A stretch of DNA of 64,000 bases from Rhineura floridana (GCF_030035675.1 NC_084495.1:9021001-9085000), one strand, 5' to 3'; shown: positions 9,945-23,123, numbered from the stretch's first letter. Made by a program: numbers and translations. Notes: generated from the sequence alone by a model not told the origin.

Positions 9945-11060
9945 CGAGGAAGAAAACATTCTGGGCCAAGAGCAAGCAGGTTTTAGAAAGGGAAAATCCC
10001 CCTTGGACCATTGTCTAATATTATTTCACCTAGCAGAGAAATATACCTCTTCCCACGGCAATGGGCTTGCAGTTGCCTTTATGGACCTTAAAGCGGCCTT
10101 TGACTCGGTCTCAAGAACTAAGCTATGGTCCAAGCTATCTCGCTCCACGATTGACAAGAGACTACTTTTTCTTATAAAACGCCTATATCAACGCACTACC
10201 CTTCGCGTTCATTGTGGAGCGAACGGCAGCCTGACCAGTTCCATCCTAGCCTCCAAGGGGGTCCGTCAGGGCTGTGTTCTAGCCTCTACCTTATTTAACC
10301 TCTTTCTTAATGACCTGAAACATTGCTGTTCTTCTCCAAATTTCCACTCCCATAAACTGGCTGGATCTGATTGTCCCCTCCTTCTATATGCAGATGATGC
10401 TGTTTTAATGTCCCTATCGAATGTGGGGTTAAAACGCCTTTTAAGCGCCTTTATGAACTATTGTTCTGAGAACTCGTTAACTATCAATTTTAACAAGTCT
10501 AAAATTCTAGTTTTTTCTCATCGATGGTCTGTCCATCCATGGAAGATTAAGGGTCAGACAATCGAACAAGTCAAGCAGTTTAGATATCTGGGGGTGTTAT
10601 TCCAGTCAACCCTTTCTTGGTCCTCTCATATTTGCTCTGCGATCCAATCTGCTCTCAATTCAGTTAAGAAAATAATCCATTTTTTCTTTACTAAGGGTGG
10701 GCAATAAGTACCTGCCGCGATTCAAGTGTTTAAACTCAAAACTCTTTCCCAACTTCTCTATGGGGTCCCGTTATGGGCCCCGAGCTTTAACGCCAAGGTT
10801 GAATCTGTACTTTCTTCTTTCCTCAGAACAATCTTTGGCATGCCTTGCTGGCTCCTGGTCGGTTGCCCACAAAGACATGTGGCCCTTGGCCTGAAGATTC
10901 CCCACCTTTGCACTATTCCCTTCCTGCTAGGATTCTGAAATTTCCTTCACGTGCAATGCAAGACACCCTCATGATTAAAATAAAAAAAACTCTGAAACAG
11001 GACAGATGTGCATCTCTAGAGCGGGACTTGAAATACACCCCAAAAAGGTTTTGACTGTTT
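9945..11060 (+). mobile_element. Non-LTR retrotransposon (LINE) with reverse-transcriptase domain, same family as 4118-5090
   Basis: Frame from about 9980 to 10707 gives AGFRKGKSPLDHCL, VAFMDLKAAFDSV, KGVRQGCVLASTLFNLFLND, the catalytic LLLYADDAVL and FRYLGVLFQS, i.e. the RT fingers and palm in the normal order. The part after 10700 continues in other frames (LLYGVPLWAP, SFLRTIFGMPCWL), so the reading frame is broken. Endonuclease and 5' parts are missing. Clade not assigned. Mobile-element protein, not a host gene. Confidence 0.85.
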
Positions 11061-11161
11061 CCCCAGGCAATTAAAAAAAATGTTTCCACAGATCTATTTT
11101 TGATTTACAATTACATGAGCTGATCTAAATAGGTGTTTATTGCTCTTGGTTCATGTGGATT

Positions 11162-11400
11162 TTATGAAAATGAAATGGAAATGGACTGCCTTCAAGTTGA
11201 TCCCGACTTATGGCAACCCTATGAACAGGGTTTTCATGGTAAGTGGTATTCAGAGGTGGTTTACCATTGCCTTCCTCTGAGGCTGAGAGGCAGTGACTGG
11301 CCCAAGGTCACCCAGTCAACTTCATGGCTGTGTGGGGATTCAAACTGTGGTCTCCCAGGTCATAGTCCAACACCTTAACCACTACACCACACTGGCTCTC
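11162..11400 (-). mobile_element. tRNA-derived SINE with BovB-like 3' end (Sauria-SINE type)
   Basis: Read on the minus strand: tRNA-like head (GTGGTTAAGGTGTTGGACTA; a B box is only partly preserved), body, then GTTGCCATAAGTCGGGATCAACT-type end homologous to the BovB tail at 34800-34850. Further copies: 37148, 44376, 44680, 55205 and 57438. Confidence 0.85.
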
Positions 11401-11552
11401 ATGTGGATTTTATAGTGACATCATATTCTGGTTGTATTGGTTGTGCCCTAAGCTAAGGACATAGTTAAATTGCCTTGCAAAACCAGGGTAAGTCAGCAGT
11501 GTGATGACTATTTATCCCAGTCCCTATCTGTATTGGATTTGAAATTGAGATT

Positions 11553-11612
11553 AGATAGAAAGACAGACAGACAGGTAGACAGACAGACAGACAGATAGAT
11601 AGATAAATAGAT
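11553..11612. repeat. GACA/GATA tetranucleotide microsatellite
   Basis: Runs of AGAC and AGAT units, adjoining an L2-like tail (about 11613-11665). Confidence 0.9.
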
Positions 11613-11665
11613 TTGAGTGGCTTAATAGGAAGCGATTCATAAATAAACAAAACAAAACAAAACAT

Positions 11666-14379
11666 CATTATCATGGATGGCCTGTAGACCCAACCCCAAG
11701 CATGGCCATCTAGCAGTTTTTAATCAAGCCCTGACAGAAAGTTTGCTTGCCATTTTTTACTCATAAGGAAATGTCTTCTTTTCTTGTGTGTGCATGTGAG
11801 AGAGACAGATTCCACTTTTTAATATTCCACCTCCCCCACAGCCCCTGTGCTCCTCTTGTGGTTTAAGGGAGGGCAGAGAAGCTGTTCCTGTTGGGCCTCA
11901 ACCCAATTCAATCCTGTGCTTAATTCTTACAGCTACTTACCCTTCTAACCTCTGCCTTCATTCAGTCCAAGCCATAATTGGGCATCCATCATTCTTTGTC
12001 TGTTTCCACTTCCCTTCTGCCTTTTTCCTGGCTTCTCCCCTGTCCTCCTGTGACCTTAAATTGAATTAGGTCTAATTAGATCATGCAGGAAGATGGATAG
12101 CCTATCGCTGGCATGGCTCCCCCAAGACCCAGAGGCAACCTCTCTGCCTACTCCTACCCTGGACCCCACTTGAGTGAGCCTCGGCTTTTCCCTTGAGAGC
12201 CACTGAGAGGTGCTGCCTCTTTGGCATTATACAGAATAGGATCCATCTGAGGAGATGTCAGGTCAAAATGGGTTAGGTGTGCTTAACCCTAGTGATCTGA
12301 AGGCCCGCTTCTCCTAAGGACATTACACTTTCCCTCTTTCTCCTCATAAATTGGGAGTCTGACAGACAGGCATTCCCCAGTACTCATTTCTCTGTGCTTG
12401 TTTCTCAAAGATCTACATGCTAGATGAAGAGGAAAGTCATATTTTCTGTGAGGAAATAATACCGCTCCCTAGTTGGAGATACCCTGAAACTGAGAGGTAC
12501 TTGGGGCTAAAGACCCCAGAATATTAAATTAAAATGTCCCCCCCCCACATACACATAACTGGGAGTAATATTTTTAAAACAAAACTGCCCGCTTTGATGA
12601 ACATAGGTAGATGCCTTGTACTGAGTTATGGGCAGCTATTCATGCATAGCATGTGATGTCACTGAAGTTCAGAATTACTTCATTCAAAATATGATTTTGT
12701 CCCATCTTGTAGTGCTCAGATCTCATACCCATTTCACTGAGAGGTTCTTCTCTGGCTCAGAATATGAGATGAGATTCTGCAGGTGGACGGTCAGCAATGA
12801 GGCCAATTAGGCTACTTTGTAGCATAAATGTTCTTTAATGTCAGCTCCATACTCCGGAGGAAGCTCCGCTTCATCTGAAACATGTTTATTCATAAGTAAG
12901 TTGCTCTGAAGTCCAAAGGGGCACACTCTTTAATAATTGCGTTTAAGATTGCAGCCTGATTGAAACTCTGAGTCACTATGAAAGTATATAAACAACAAAA
13001 CTTTTTATCAGTTTTTTGAAAACCGTGATCCTGCATTCATGTATTCAAGCTTTTATTCTTTGATTACTTTCAAATATTAGATTACCTGCAACAAAATGTT
13101 GCAGTACACTGTACTCGTGTTCACTGTTCTGATCATTCAACCCACTCCCTCCACAATATTCCATTTCCTTCTCCCTCCCATCCAGTTTTCAGTATTCCCC
13201 TCCCTGAAGAGTCAGCTTTCTGTGGGTGCTGAGCACACAGTCTTCGTTGGCACTGGTGACCAGTGCCCATTGGCACTGGCAGGCCAGAAGGCTGGGAGAC
13301 CAATAGCAGGCAGTCACCCCCTGACTGGTTGTGTGCAGGAAAGCAGGCAGGTGGGAGATGGCCGAGGGCAGGCTGATGTTGGTGAGGCATTAGGCCCATT
13401 TGCCTAACGGATCAGCCTCCACTGCAAGTCATTGGGCTACTTTGGGGGTTTCCCCCTTAGGGTATCTTCCCCTAATTCTTTTCATACTTCTGCAAATCTT
13501 GAAGTTCCCTCCACCCTACTGTCTTCCTTGTGTGTGTGGCGTTTGCTGTTTTGGCACTGTAAGCACCAGCACGGATCCCTGAACATTAGAAATAGCAGGA
13601 ACAGCTGAGCTGTGCTTTGAATGGGAAAGAAAGATCGCATTAAGCTTTTTTCTTTTAGCTGATTACAACACCCACTCCCAGATGATGTTGTGGGAATAAA
13701 ATGAAAACAGATGGGAAGCCAACAGAGCATCTGCTAATCTGCTGATTTACCTGGAACCAGCTATTGCACACATCTGATGTCTTTCCGGAAGCATCAGCTG
13801 CCTTGATAAATCCACTTGGTGCCAAAAACAAGGGTAATGGTGGAAATCCTCTAAGGGAGAGCTGGTTAAACTTAATGATGTGCTCATTAGATAAAAAAAG
13901 TGCATGCCACTGCAATGGGACCGAGAGTGGGCATCATAGGTCCCAAGTCTGATTTAATTAACATTTGGGACATACAGCCAAGGTCATACGTGGCTTAACT
14001 GTAGGTGTAATGTTCAAATCAAACATGATCAGCTCCATCACCCCTGCAAAACACACACACAAAACACCTAGGGTCTGATACATTCAACACATGTGCAGCT
14101 GTACACTTAATCTTGTTGGAAATACAATTTCTGGCCTGGGTGAGAGCAGGCATGACAATTGCAATGTGCACCTGTGATGTTCCACTGACATCATCCATTT
14201 TACCTTGGGAGAGGGAGGGCCTGTTTAATAGAGACTGTCACTTACCTCTGCTGGTCCAGTGAGGTCAGGGTGCCAAAATCTGGTGACTTGTTCAAGGTCT
14301 ATAAAGGGCCTGTGCACATTTTATAGTCAGTAGGGAAAGATGGCTGTAAACTATGTCTTCATGCATGTCAAGCCATTTA
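11666..14379. other. Large unannotated intergenic stretch
   Basis: No coding frame supported by length or family likeness, no RNA gene, and only a short C run (about 12537-12546) and an ACAC run near 14050. Short opposed frames at 13096-13407 and 13133-13399 are not supported. Confidence 0.45.
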
Positions 14380-14984
14380 TATACAGAGTAGCTCATGAAA
14401 CCCAGCTGTTTCTCTGCAACATCTGAGTCGGGAGAGGCCCTGCAAGCCCTGGACCAGTTCCTGTACTCGGTATGAGCTGGATGAGGACCAATAAACTGTC
14501 ACTGAATTGCGGCAAGACAGGCACAGTGGGTAGGCAGTTCCCAAGCCCACAGAACTGGCAAAACACCTGATTTGGATAGGGTCATTCTTCCTCTAAAGGA
14601 GCCAGTGTGTAGTTTGGGCATGCCCCTGGATTTCTCTTTTGCCAGAGTGACCTCAGTGACTAGGAGTGATTTTTACTAGGTTTGGTTGGAAAGAAAGGAA
14701 TGGCTATGTGTAGACTGGAATAGCCTGACCACTGCTATCCATGTCCTGGTAACCTCCAGATTGGATTGCTTCAGTGTGTTGTATGTGGGGCTGCACAGAA
14801 TATGCAGCTAGGGTAAACTACAGCAGCTCACCCGCTCACTGGGGTAGAATATCACCATCCTAATATGCTGCTGCTGAAAGAACTGCATTGGCTGCCAATT
14901 AGCTACCAGGCTATGTTCAACATGCTGGTACTGATGTACAGAGCCTTACACATCTAGGGGCTATGATATCTAAAATATTCTCAT
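14380..14984 (+). mobile_element. L2 LINE, decayed coding part, split by a CR1 insertion
   Basis: Plus-strand pieces resemble the L2 RT C-terminal region: a SLNCGKTG-like motif (for LKLNPDKTE), RLDC.SVLYVGL near 14765, and KELHWLPIS near 14880. The matching L2 3' end (TTTGGGGTGCCTTGTGGGAA) follows at about 15880-15985, after the CR1. Confidence 0.65.
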
Positions 14985-15875
14985 AGAATCATAGAATAGT
15001 AGATTTGGAAGGGGCCTATAAGGCCATCAAGTCCAACCTCCTGCTCAATGCAGGAATCCAAATCAAAGCATTCCCAACAGATGGCTGTCCAGCTGCCTCT
15101 TGAATGCCTCCAGTGTCTGAGAGCCCACTACCTCTCTAGGTCATTGGTTCCATTGTCATATGGCTCTAACAGTTAGGAAGTTTTTCCTGATGTCCAGTCA
15201 AAATCTGGCTTCCTGCAACTTGAGCCCGTTATTCCGTGTCCTGCACTCTGGCATGATTGAGAAGAGATCCCAGCCCTCTGTGTGACAACCTTTCATGTAC
15301 TTGAAGAGTGCTATCATATCTCCCCTCAGTCTTTTCCACGCTAAACATGCCCATTTCTTTCAGTCTCTCCTCATAGGGCTTGGTTTCTAGTCCCGATCAT
15401 CCTTGTTGCCCTCCTCTGAACCTGTTCTAGTTTGTCTGCATCCTTCTTGAAGTGCGGAGACCAGAACTGGAAGCAGTATTGAAGATGAGGCCTAACCAGT
15501 GCTGAATAGAGGGGAACTGATACTTCACGCGATTTGGAAACTATACTTCTGTTAATGCAGCCTAATATAGCATTTGCCTTTTTTGCAGCCACATCACACT
15601 GTTGACTCATATTCAGCTTGTGATCAACGACAATTCCAAGATCGTTCTCACATGTTGTACTGCTGAGCCAAGTATCCCCCATCTTATAACTGTGCATTTG
15701 GTTTCTTTTTCCTAAGTGTAGCACTTGGCATTTATCCCTGTTGAATTTCATTCTGTTGTTTTCAGCCCAATGCTCCAGCCTATCAAGGTCCCTTTGAATT
15801 TTGTTTCTGACTTCCACGGTATTAGCTATGCCCTCCAATTTTGTATCATCTGCAAATTTGATAAGCATGCTCTGT
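14985..15875 (-). mobile_element. CR1 LINE, 3' half of ORF2 and 3' UTR
   Basis: Minus-strand frame (15868-15371) of 165 codons: LIKFADDTKLEG (RT catalytic motif), NNRMKFNRDKCQVLHLGK, NDLGIVVDHKLNMSQQC and RPHLQYCFQFWSPHFKKD. The 3' UTR contains GTTGGACTTGATGGCC and the CR1 end with ATTCTATGATTCTATG. 5'-truncated, as is usual for CR1. It lies inside a plus-strand L2. Confidence 0.92.
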
Positions 15876-15988
15876 ACCTCAATTGTTTGAGCTGTTTTTA
15901 TCTATGCAATTGTTCATGTATGTTTTTATAGTATTGCAAATTATTTGGGGTGCCTTGTGGGAAGCAATTCATAAAAAATAATATACAG
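15876..15988 (+). mobile_element. L2 LINE 3' end, continuation after the CR1 insertion
   Basis: ATTTGGGGTGCCTTGTGGGA then AATTCATAAAAAATAATA is the L2 terminal motif and tail; it completes the element started at 14380. Confidence 0.55.
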
Positions 15989-15999
15989 AATGAGCACAC

Positions 16000-16085
16000 A
16001 AAAAAGCATGCAGTGGCACGGAGACTGCCGTACCAGCTGGGGCTGTAGTCCAAAAGATCTGGAGGATACCAGGTTAGCAAAGGCT
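16000..16085. mobile_element. MITE family B remnant
   Basis: GGGGCTGTAGTCCAAAAGAT and GGAGGATACCAGG resemble the right half of the family. Confidence 0.4.
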
Positions 16086-16644
16086 GATAGGGAGGCATAT
16101 TGCAAACTGTTTTGTTCCCATATTTCCCAGACCTAATTTTTCTTAAAATTATAAATGTGGTATCAGCAAGGAAGGATTTCACCTCCTCTGCAAAAAAAAT
16201 CACAGGACACCAACGAAATAGGATGATCTCTCTTAAAATCCTGATTTATTCATTAGACTTCAGCAAGGAGGACATTCATTGTAAAACACAGAAAAATACA
16301 TTAAAAACTTTTAAATGAAAATAAACCAACCATTAATGAAACTTGAGCAAAAACAAACTAGTAGAGGGGAGAGGGAGCCACTGGGATTGTGGAGTGAGAA
16401 CTAATCCAGTTTGTTTAAATCAAACTGCAGAACAGAACTGAGTATCTGGCAGTGTGCAAGACAGAGGCAGAAAGCCTGAAACCACTTACTAGTGAAAAAT
16501 CATACTGCCCCTTCTGCAAGAATGGTTTCAAAGTTCCAGGGCAATAAGTAAAATGACTTGGAGATTGTTGCTTGGACCTATGCTTCCTGGGTATTCAAAT
16601 TCACTTTGAATAGTGGAAGATGCTTTGGTAAAGGGTTTATATCT

Positions 16645-16780
16645 GTATCGGGGTGGGAACCTGTGACCCTCCAGATATTGCAGGACTTCATCTCCCATCA
16701 TCCCTCACCACTGGCCATGCTGGCAGGGCTGATGGGAGCTGAAAACCAAAAACATGGAGAGGGCCACAGATTTCCCCTCC
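16645..16780. mobile_element. Palindromic hAT MITE, family B
   Basis: GGGAACCTGTGACCCTCCAG, CATCTCCCATCATCCC and GGGCTGATGGGAGCTG in the family order. Confidence 0.7.
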
Positions 16781-18887
16781 CTTCTCTAAAGAATTGCCCC
16801 ACTCCAGCTCATCATGTGTAGCAGTTGCACCAGAATGTGGACATCTTACTGAAAGCAAAGAAGTGCAGGTGAACATCTACATTTGCTTTCCATCTGCGGT
16901 TCCTGATTTGGAGGAGATCAGTGTGTACATCTTCTTCTCTGGACTAAGGTGCATGAAATCACTTCCCTCTCCAGCCTTTACATGTACACCCTGTACCAAA
17001 ACAGCTACATTTGCCATTAGCCAAACCAAGCCCAACTAGTACTATGAAGGAATGTTTAAGCCTAGCAAGGCTTAGGAAGAACACTTACTATGCGACTGTA
17101 GTGCTGCAGTATTCAAAGCATCTCACATGCATTATGTCAGTAACCTTTACAACAGGAGTGTGAAACATTCATGTCCATGAAGCCTCTCCCAGTGGCTCAC
17201 CAGCCCTCTGCAAATATCAGGCGCCTCTTCCTCTTGCCCTCTGTTTACCTAGCAAAGGTGCCTCATCTTCCTCTGGCACAGCATCACAGTTAAGTCTTAC
17301 ACTCAGGAAACAGGAAAAACAGATTTAACGAGGTTAAGTGACAGCTTTCCTCCTCATGACAGTACTGGCTTCTCTTCTCCTAGACCAGTGCTGTGATGGG
17401 AAGAAAAACTGCTCTCTGTTATACACAATGATTGTGTATAATAACCCTGGAAGATAGAATTCTTCTCGCCCTATCACAGATGAGGAACCAGCTGAAACAG
17501 TAACTTAAGCTTTAGCCACCTACTGAGTTGGTTGCAGAGAGGAGATATGAACCATGGAGTTCCCCATTCACTATGGCAAACCAGCTCTTAAAAATTTTAT
17601 CTCAAAAAATAACCAAAGGAGCATCTTCTACGCACTCTGCAAGTAAGCTATCGAGTTATTTTTTGCCTCTGAAACAGGGAGCTTATCTTCATGGCTTTGC
17701 AGAACATGTGCCAATATCCTTTTTTCAAATCTCTTTGGGGTAGACAAACAGCTTAGAGAGACAGCATTTTTCAATACAATTGTTTCCAATCCCTGCCACT
17801 TTCATAGATTGTTGTGAATGTGCATCAATTTCACTTTTGATAAACTGAAGCAGGGAAACTTGAAATTTATGAGACGTGTCTTGGGAACCCTGGGAGAGAG
17901 AACAAACACCCCAGCGAGGGTTCTATATGAAAACATACAATGAAAATCATATACTTAGAAAATGCTCTGCAAAATGGCGAGGCATCGCTGTCTTCAAAAA
18001 TGTCCCTGTAAATATTAATAGGTGCACAAAGACAGGAATAGGCAAGGCCAAGCAGTTAGAACCCCACTTTTATTCCACCCATCTTCAGTGGGTGCAGGAC
18101 TATCCAAGCATCTGAGAAACAAAAGAACTGGATAGGTGAAGACGGATGTATGACTTCACAGCTGGAGGTACAGATAGCTTCATCAGCATGCTGCATCAGC
18201 AAGTGTAACAACTCTCAATCTCACTCTTCCCTTTATAGGTAGATATGTTTGTTTTTATGGAATTATATCCTTCACTTTACAAAAAAGGGATATGTGTTAC
18301 TTGTTGCACAAGCATTACAAAAGCCATCTTCGTCATGGAGATGAATCCACCACAGCTGTAAAACAATCCATGTCAGGTTTTCCCCAGTTCTTGCTGAAAA
18401 CCAACAGGACCAGCTTATCAGAATTGCTTGGCAGGACTCAGTAGTGTTCTCTCAGGGCAGTAAAGGTGCTATTAAATATGTTCTGCCATCCTCAGAATAT
18501 TGAGCCACCCTATATTGCACACTTGCATGCCTGGGGTGGGCAGAAGGCAGATCTGGCTGTATTGGGAGATCTCTGGGTTGTCTGCAGTAGGCCAGCAAGG
18601 ACTGTCGACTCCCAATTGCTTAAGAACAGCAGCAACAAAATGGCTCTTCTCCCCATCCTAAGCGATATTGATGAAATGTAAGAAAACTTGAGTAACCAGG
18701 GGTACATTTTTTGTATGGAAGGAAGGACTGTGAGCTCTATTCAGCTCTGGACCTCAAAACAAAATTCCCAGGCTCAGTGTATGTCTTTGGCACCTGGGTT
18801 CCATTTGGTGGATCTCACAATTCTAGTAAAAAAAACCAAGTAAATCCCACAAGCCTGAGCTCTAGCCACCTCCTGTGCTAACTTTAG

Positions 18888-19010
18888 GTGGAAAACCTTT
18901 GACCCTCCAGATGTTACTGAACTACAACTCCCATCACCCCCAGTAAGCATGGCCAGTGGCATGGTTCAGTAACATCTAGAGGGCCAAATATTCTCCACCT
19001 CTGCTTTAGG
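18888..19010. mobile_element. Palindromic hAT MITE, family B
   Basis: AACCTTTGACCCTCCAGATG on the left pairs with CATCTAGAGGGCCAAATATT on the right around a CATGGCC(A/G)GTGGCATGG-like centre. Confidence 0.75.
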
Positions 19011-19984
19011 TGGTGCAATAAAGGCAGAGAAGGGTAGCCAGAAGCAGTAACAGCAGATACAAGTTCATGCTGGGACTTTGCAGTTACCTCCTCACTTACA
19101 TGTCCAAAAAAAGTCAAACTATTGGAATGCATTTGGCTTTTTCTTCCTGTAGTTAGTACGAGCCCTCTTACCCTTTGGGGAAGGAAGACACATCTGTTCT
19201 ACGTTTTATCAGATATTCCTCAACAAAACCTACAAGGACACAGTTCACAAATCAAAAGGAAAAAATCAAGATTCCCCCCAACACAGAACACCTCAAACAG
19301 CACTTGACAAGGGTTACAAACAGTTATGCCAAGAACAAGGGGGTGTGAATGAAAAGGGTAGGGGGACTTGAAATCTTCCAAGTCAGCTGTCAGTTCAGAG
19401 TCCACCAGTGACCTCCATGACACCATTAAGTAACACGTTACATCCCCCCTTTTCCATTGCACGTGTAAGCAGCAGCCTTTGCTCTTCCCCCCTTCAAAAC
19501 TGTAAACTGCACGTTTTCTTTAAAATATACATTAAAAGAATAACCCATAAGATTTCCCCATGAATGTATACAAAATGCAAAAAGAAACACACCCATACAA
19601 AAATAGATAAATGTCGGACTTCTTATATGCACACATATTAAAAAAAGACATTCATATGCAGTGTTGGCGGAGCACCTGGTAATCTGACCTGGATTATCCA
19701 TTGTTGGTGAAAACTGTAATGGCTGTGGCAAAATGGGATGATGAGCAAATTCACTGTTTGCCCCCTAACTCCAGATCACTTCTGAATAAGTTTTTAAAAG
19801 GAACCGGTCCCAATGCAGAGCATGGGGAGACTCGACATCTTCCTTCCTTCCATTGCAAAAACTGCCCACTTTTTCCTAGAAGGAAGAACTGAATCATCGA
19901 TTGCCTTGTGATTGCTGGCATTTTTATAAATGTGCTGTATTGCAATATGATCTCAGCAAAGCACTTAAATTCTTAAGCAAGAGT

Positions 19985-20195
19985 GCATTCGCAAGATCAC
20001 TTAACACAGTTTAGCTATGTCAGAACTGGCAGGAGATCCTGAGAATCCTGGGAACTGTGGTTTTCTCTTCACAGAGCTACAAATTCCCAGCAACCTTAAC
20101 AAACTACAGTTCCCATGATTATTTGGAGGAAGTCATGTGCTTTAAATGTGTGTTGTGTGTGCTTTAAATATATGGTGTGGATCTGCCCTGGTTCT
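19985..20195. mobile_element. Palindromic MITE, family C (ATCCTGGGAA core)
   Basis: GAGAATCCTGGGAACTGTGG, CACAGAGCTACAAATTCCCA, AACAAACTACAGTTCCCATG and the end ATGGTGTGGATCTGCCCTG. Better-preserved copies lie at 41045 and 56751. Confidence 0.6.
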
Positions 20196-21137
20196 GCAAT
20201 TTTAACACATGCTAGTGGATTATAAGGATTCCAAGAACAAAACTGCCCCCAACAGCCTTAAATCAAACTAGACCTGAAGTCAGCATGGGTTAGAGCACAT
20301 AACAGGCACATGAAGTTATTGTGCCTGTTCTTGCAATTACAGTACCATTGCCATCTCCACTTACCATGAACTTGTTGCTTCATTGCAACCTTTGTACATT
20401 ACAACAGGATTTGTGGGGACCAGTATTCCTCAGCTTGGACCCAATGGCTTTAGGGGTGGCACTCAAAGAGGGCATTTAGCCTATTCCAGTTCTTAATGGA
20501 ACTCTCCAAGATTACAAACCCTGGAAAGAAGTCCTCTCTAAACCAATCGCACATCAAGTATTACTGGAATCTCACATGAAGCTCCTGGACCTCTTGTCAG
20601 GTATGGTGGTGGGGAGAAAAGAGCCAGATCAGGGTCAACAGAAGTTACAGGCATGCACAGCGGAAAACTCTGCAAACAATCAGCCTTTGTTCATTGTTCA
20701 TCATGCAGCAGTTCCAACTGAGAGCTGTTTAACATAGACAGTGGCTTGCCTCTTCAGCAGTGGGGGACAGCTCTGTTAAAAATAAGAAGGCAAGGCACCA
20801 TCTTTGTACACATCACCCTCCAATGGGTACCTTTCACCTCTCTGGATCCCAGCCAAATTTGCAAGCTTCTATTGTATAGACCTTTTGTCTACTAGCTAGC
20901 TGGACTATCGAACACTTTCCTTGACACAACAGTGCTATTCTTAAGGACACAACAGTATTGCTGAAGGAGCTATAATGGACAATGCACTGGGTTGTGGCCA
21001 GGGACTCGGCTGGGCTGGCCTTTCCTTTCTTTTCCAAGAGCCATCTGACACATTACAGAGAATAAGGTGGCAAAACAAGCTGGTACAAGTCTAAGCTGGA
21101 CCACTTTAGCCTACAGCTGGGGAGGGATAAAGGCAAA

Positions 21138-21420
21138 GGTGTCCCCGCACTTATAGTGCGAGTCGTTTCCGACTCTTAGGGTGACGTCTTGCGACGTTTA
21201 CTAGGCAGACCGTATATATGGGGTGGGATTGCCAGTTCCGTCCCCGGCCTTTCTTTACCCCCCAGCATATGCCGGGTACTCATTTTACGGACCACGGATG
21301 GATGGAAGGCTGAGTGGACCTCGGCCCCTTTTACCGGAGATTCGACTTCCTCCTTCCGTTGGAATCGAACTCCGGCCGTGAGCAGAGCTTCAGCTGCGTT
21401 ACCGCCGCTTACAGTGTCCC
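21138..21420 (-). mobile_element. tRNA-derived SINE, young subfamily (copy 1)
   Basis: On the minus strand a B-box-like GGAGTTCGATTCC is followed by a body ending AGAGTCGGAAACGACTCGCA. A second copy at 47872-48160 in the same orientation differs at about 15 positions over 280 bp, most of them CpG-type transitions. Confidence 0.85.
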
Positions 21421-21649
21421 CCATCTCAAAAGCTTTCTTTATAGTGAACTAGCCATCATAAAAGGCTATGCTCAACCTTTCTCCCTGATATACTAATTTT
21501 CTACATGCAGTGAGTTTTTAAAATAATAATAATATGGGGAAACATTAAAAGACATGACCCATAATCAGCATTCAATGTCTAGAACAGTTCTAACATACAA
21601 TTAGCTTTACTATTGAGGTCCACCCTCCCTACTTTTGAGGTCAAGGGTG

Positions 21650-21775
21650 AGGAGTCAAGGGTTGCTGGACTCCCAACCCCCCACCCCTGCCAGCATGGCC
21701 AAAGGTCAGGGATTATGGAAGGTGTAGTCCAGCAGCATGTGGAGGGCTACAGGTTAGCCAACCTTGTTCTAAATC
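21650..21775. mobile_element. Palindromic hAT MITE, family B (decayed)
   Basis: GGGTTGCTGGACTCCCAACC, ATTATGGAAGGTGTAGTCCA and GGAGGGCTACAGGTTAGCC. Confidence 0.55.
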
Positions 21776-21789
21776 TTTAAAGTCGGGAA

Positions 21790-21965
21790 TATGCCTTATG
21801 CTAGGTCAGACCAAGGACCATCTAGCTGAGTATTGTCTACAATGACTGGAAGCAGCTCTTCATGGTTTCATACATAGATCTCCCCCAGTCCTACCTGGAG
21901 ATGCCGGAAATTGAACCTGGGACTTCCTGCATGCAAAGCAGGTGCTCCGTTGCTGACCAAGGATC
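21790..21965 (-). mobile_element. tRNA-derived SINE
   Basis: Minus-strand copy of the 8403 family: GGTCAGACCAAGGACCATCT and the head GGAAATTGAACCTGGGAC, TTCCTGCATGCAAAGCAGG. Confidence 0.75.
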
Positions 21966-22779
21966 AAAATGCCAAGACCACAGGGAAACAGTAAGAAGAA
22001 CTAGCAGCCAGCCTTTCATGGTTCTGAAACTCCATGGTCCTCCCATCACTTCCATGTGCCAAATCTTTGTTTTTAGCCACAGACCAAATCAGATAAAGAA
22101 GTAATTTTAAAAAGAAGCAGAGACAGAGGTCTACCAAAATTGGAAAACCCTTTAGAAACAGGTCAAATTACCAAGGCAGAAGTCAAATTGTTGTACACAA
22201 TAGTATAAAATGGTTTGCTTTTTAAAAATCTTTCCATTAAATATGTACAACCAAAATGCTAACACGCACATTTGTAGATAAAACATTCTTATTAGCACTG
22301 AGTTCTGTTTTTACATACACATTATTCCCCTCCCCCCCAAAAAAAAAGTCAGGAAGAGTTACACTGTTTGAGAAGAAACTTCATAAGATGTCTTTGGTGA
22401 TATATTCAAAAGGAAAAGGGGGGGGGGAAATCACCATGCCACCACCAACCTAGAAACCATGAAGCTATGGCCAGGAGAAGCCACTGTGAAAACCTGTCCA
22501 TGATGCAAACATTAATACTTAATAGTTCTAGTTTATAAACAGCAGCAATTCAAAACAGACAAAATGGGGCAGACCCCCTTAAATTGCAACCCACTGGCCC
22601 AAACGCAACCCACTGGCCAGGCAACTACTTTATGTGCCTCTTATTTTGGGCAACCCCACACAGATATCAACCCACGGAGGCTTATCAAGTACTTGGTGGG
22701 TCACCATTCATGACCAACTGGCTGCACATGGCTCAATGAGTCATGCAGACCTGAAATCAAAGCTAAAGAGTCTCACCAT

Positions 22780-23120
22780 CCTAACACTGGTAGATCTGAG
22801 GATCTGGGCATTTGGTTCAGTCTCCCTCTATCAGCCACTCCAATAATCATTTATGGCAGATCTGGCATATATGCTTATCTTTACACAAATATTTAAACTC
22901 CATCCCACACGAGGGATTCTTTGCCTAATCAACAGCTTGAAGTGGAAGTCTTGGCGCTCAGGTGTCCTTAAGGAGTTCCAGGACTGGAGAAACCCAGAAG
23001 TAAAATAAAGCACAACTGCCTTGCAGCTAGCTTTCAGAGTTCGTATGAACACGTGGAAGTTAAAACTATAGAGGGACAGCAGTGTGCATGCAAACCCCAC
23101 CCTCAGTGTCTCGATGTATA
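22780..23120. other. No gene recognised
   Basis: A minus-strand frame of 89 codons exists but resembles no family; it may lie in the AMER1 3' UTR. Confidence 0.3.
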
Positions 23121-23123
23121 CTG

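Noticed and set aside
10003-10707. A 234-codon frame as a host gene
   Set aside because: Contains YADD reverse-transcriptase motifs of a non-LTR retrotransposon.
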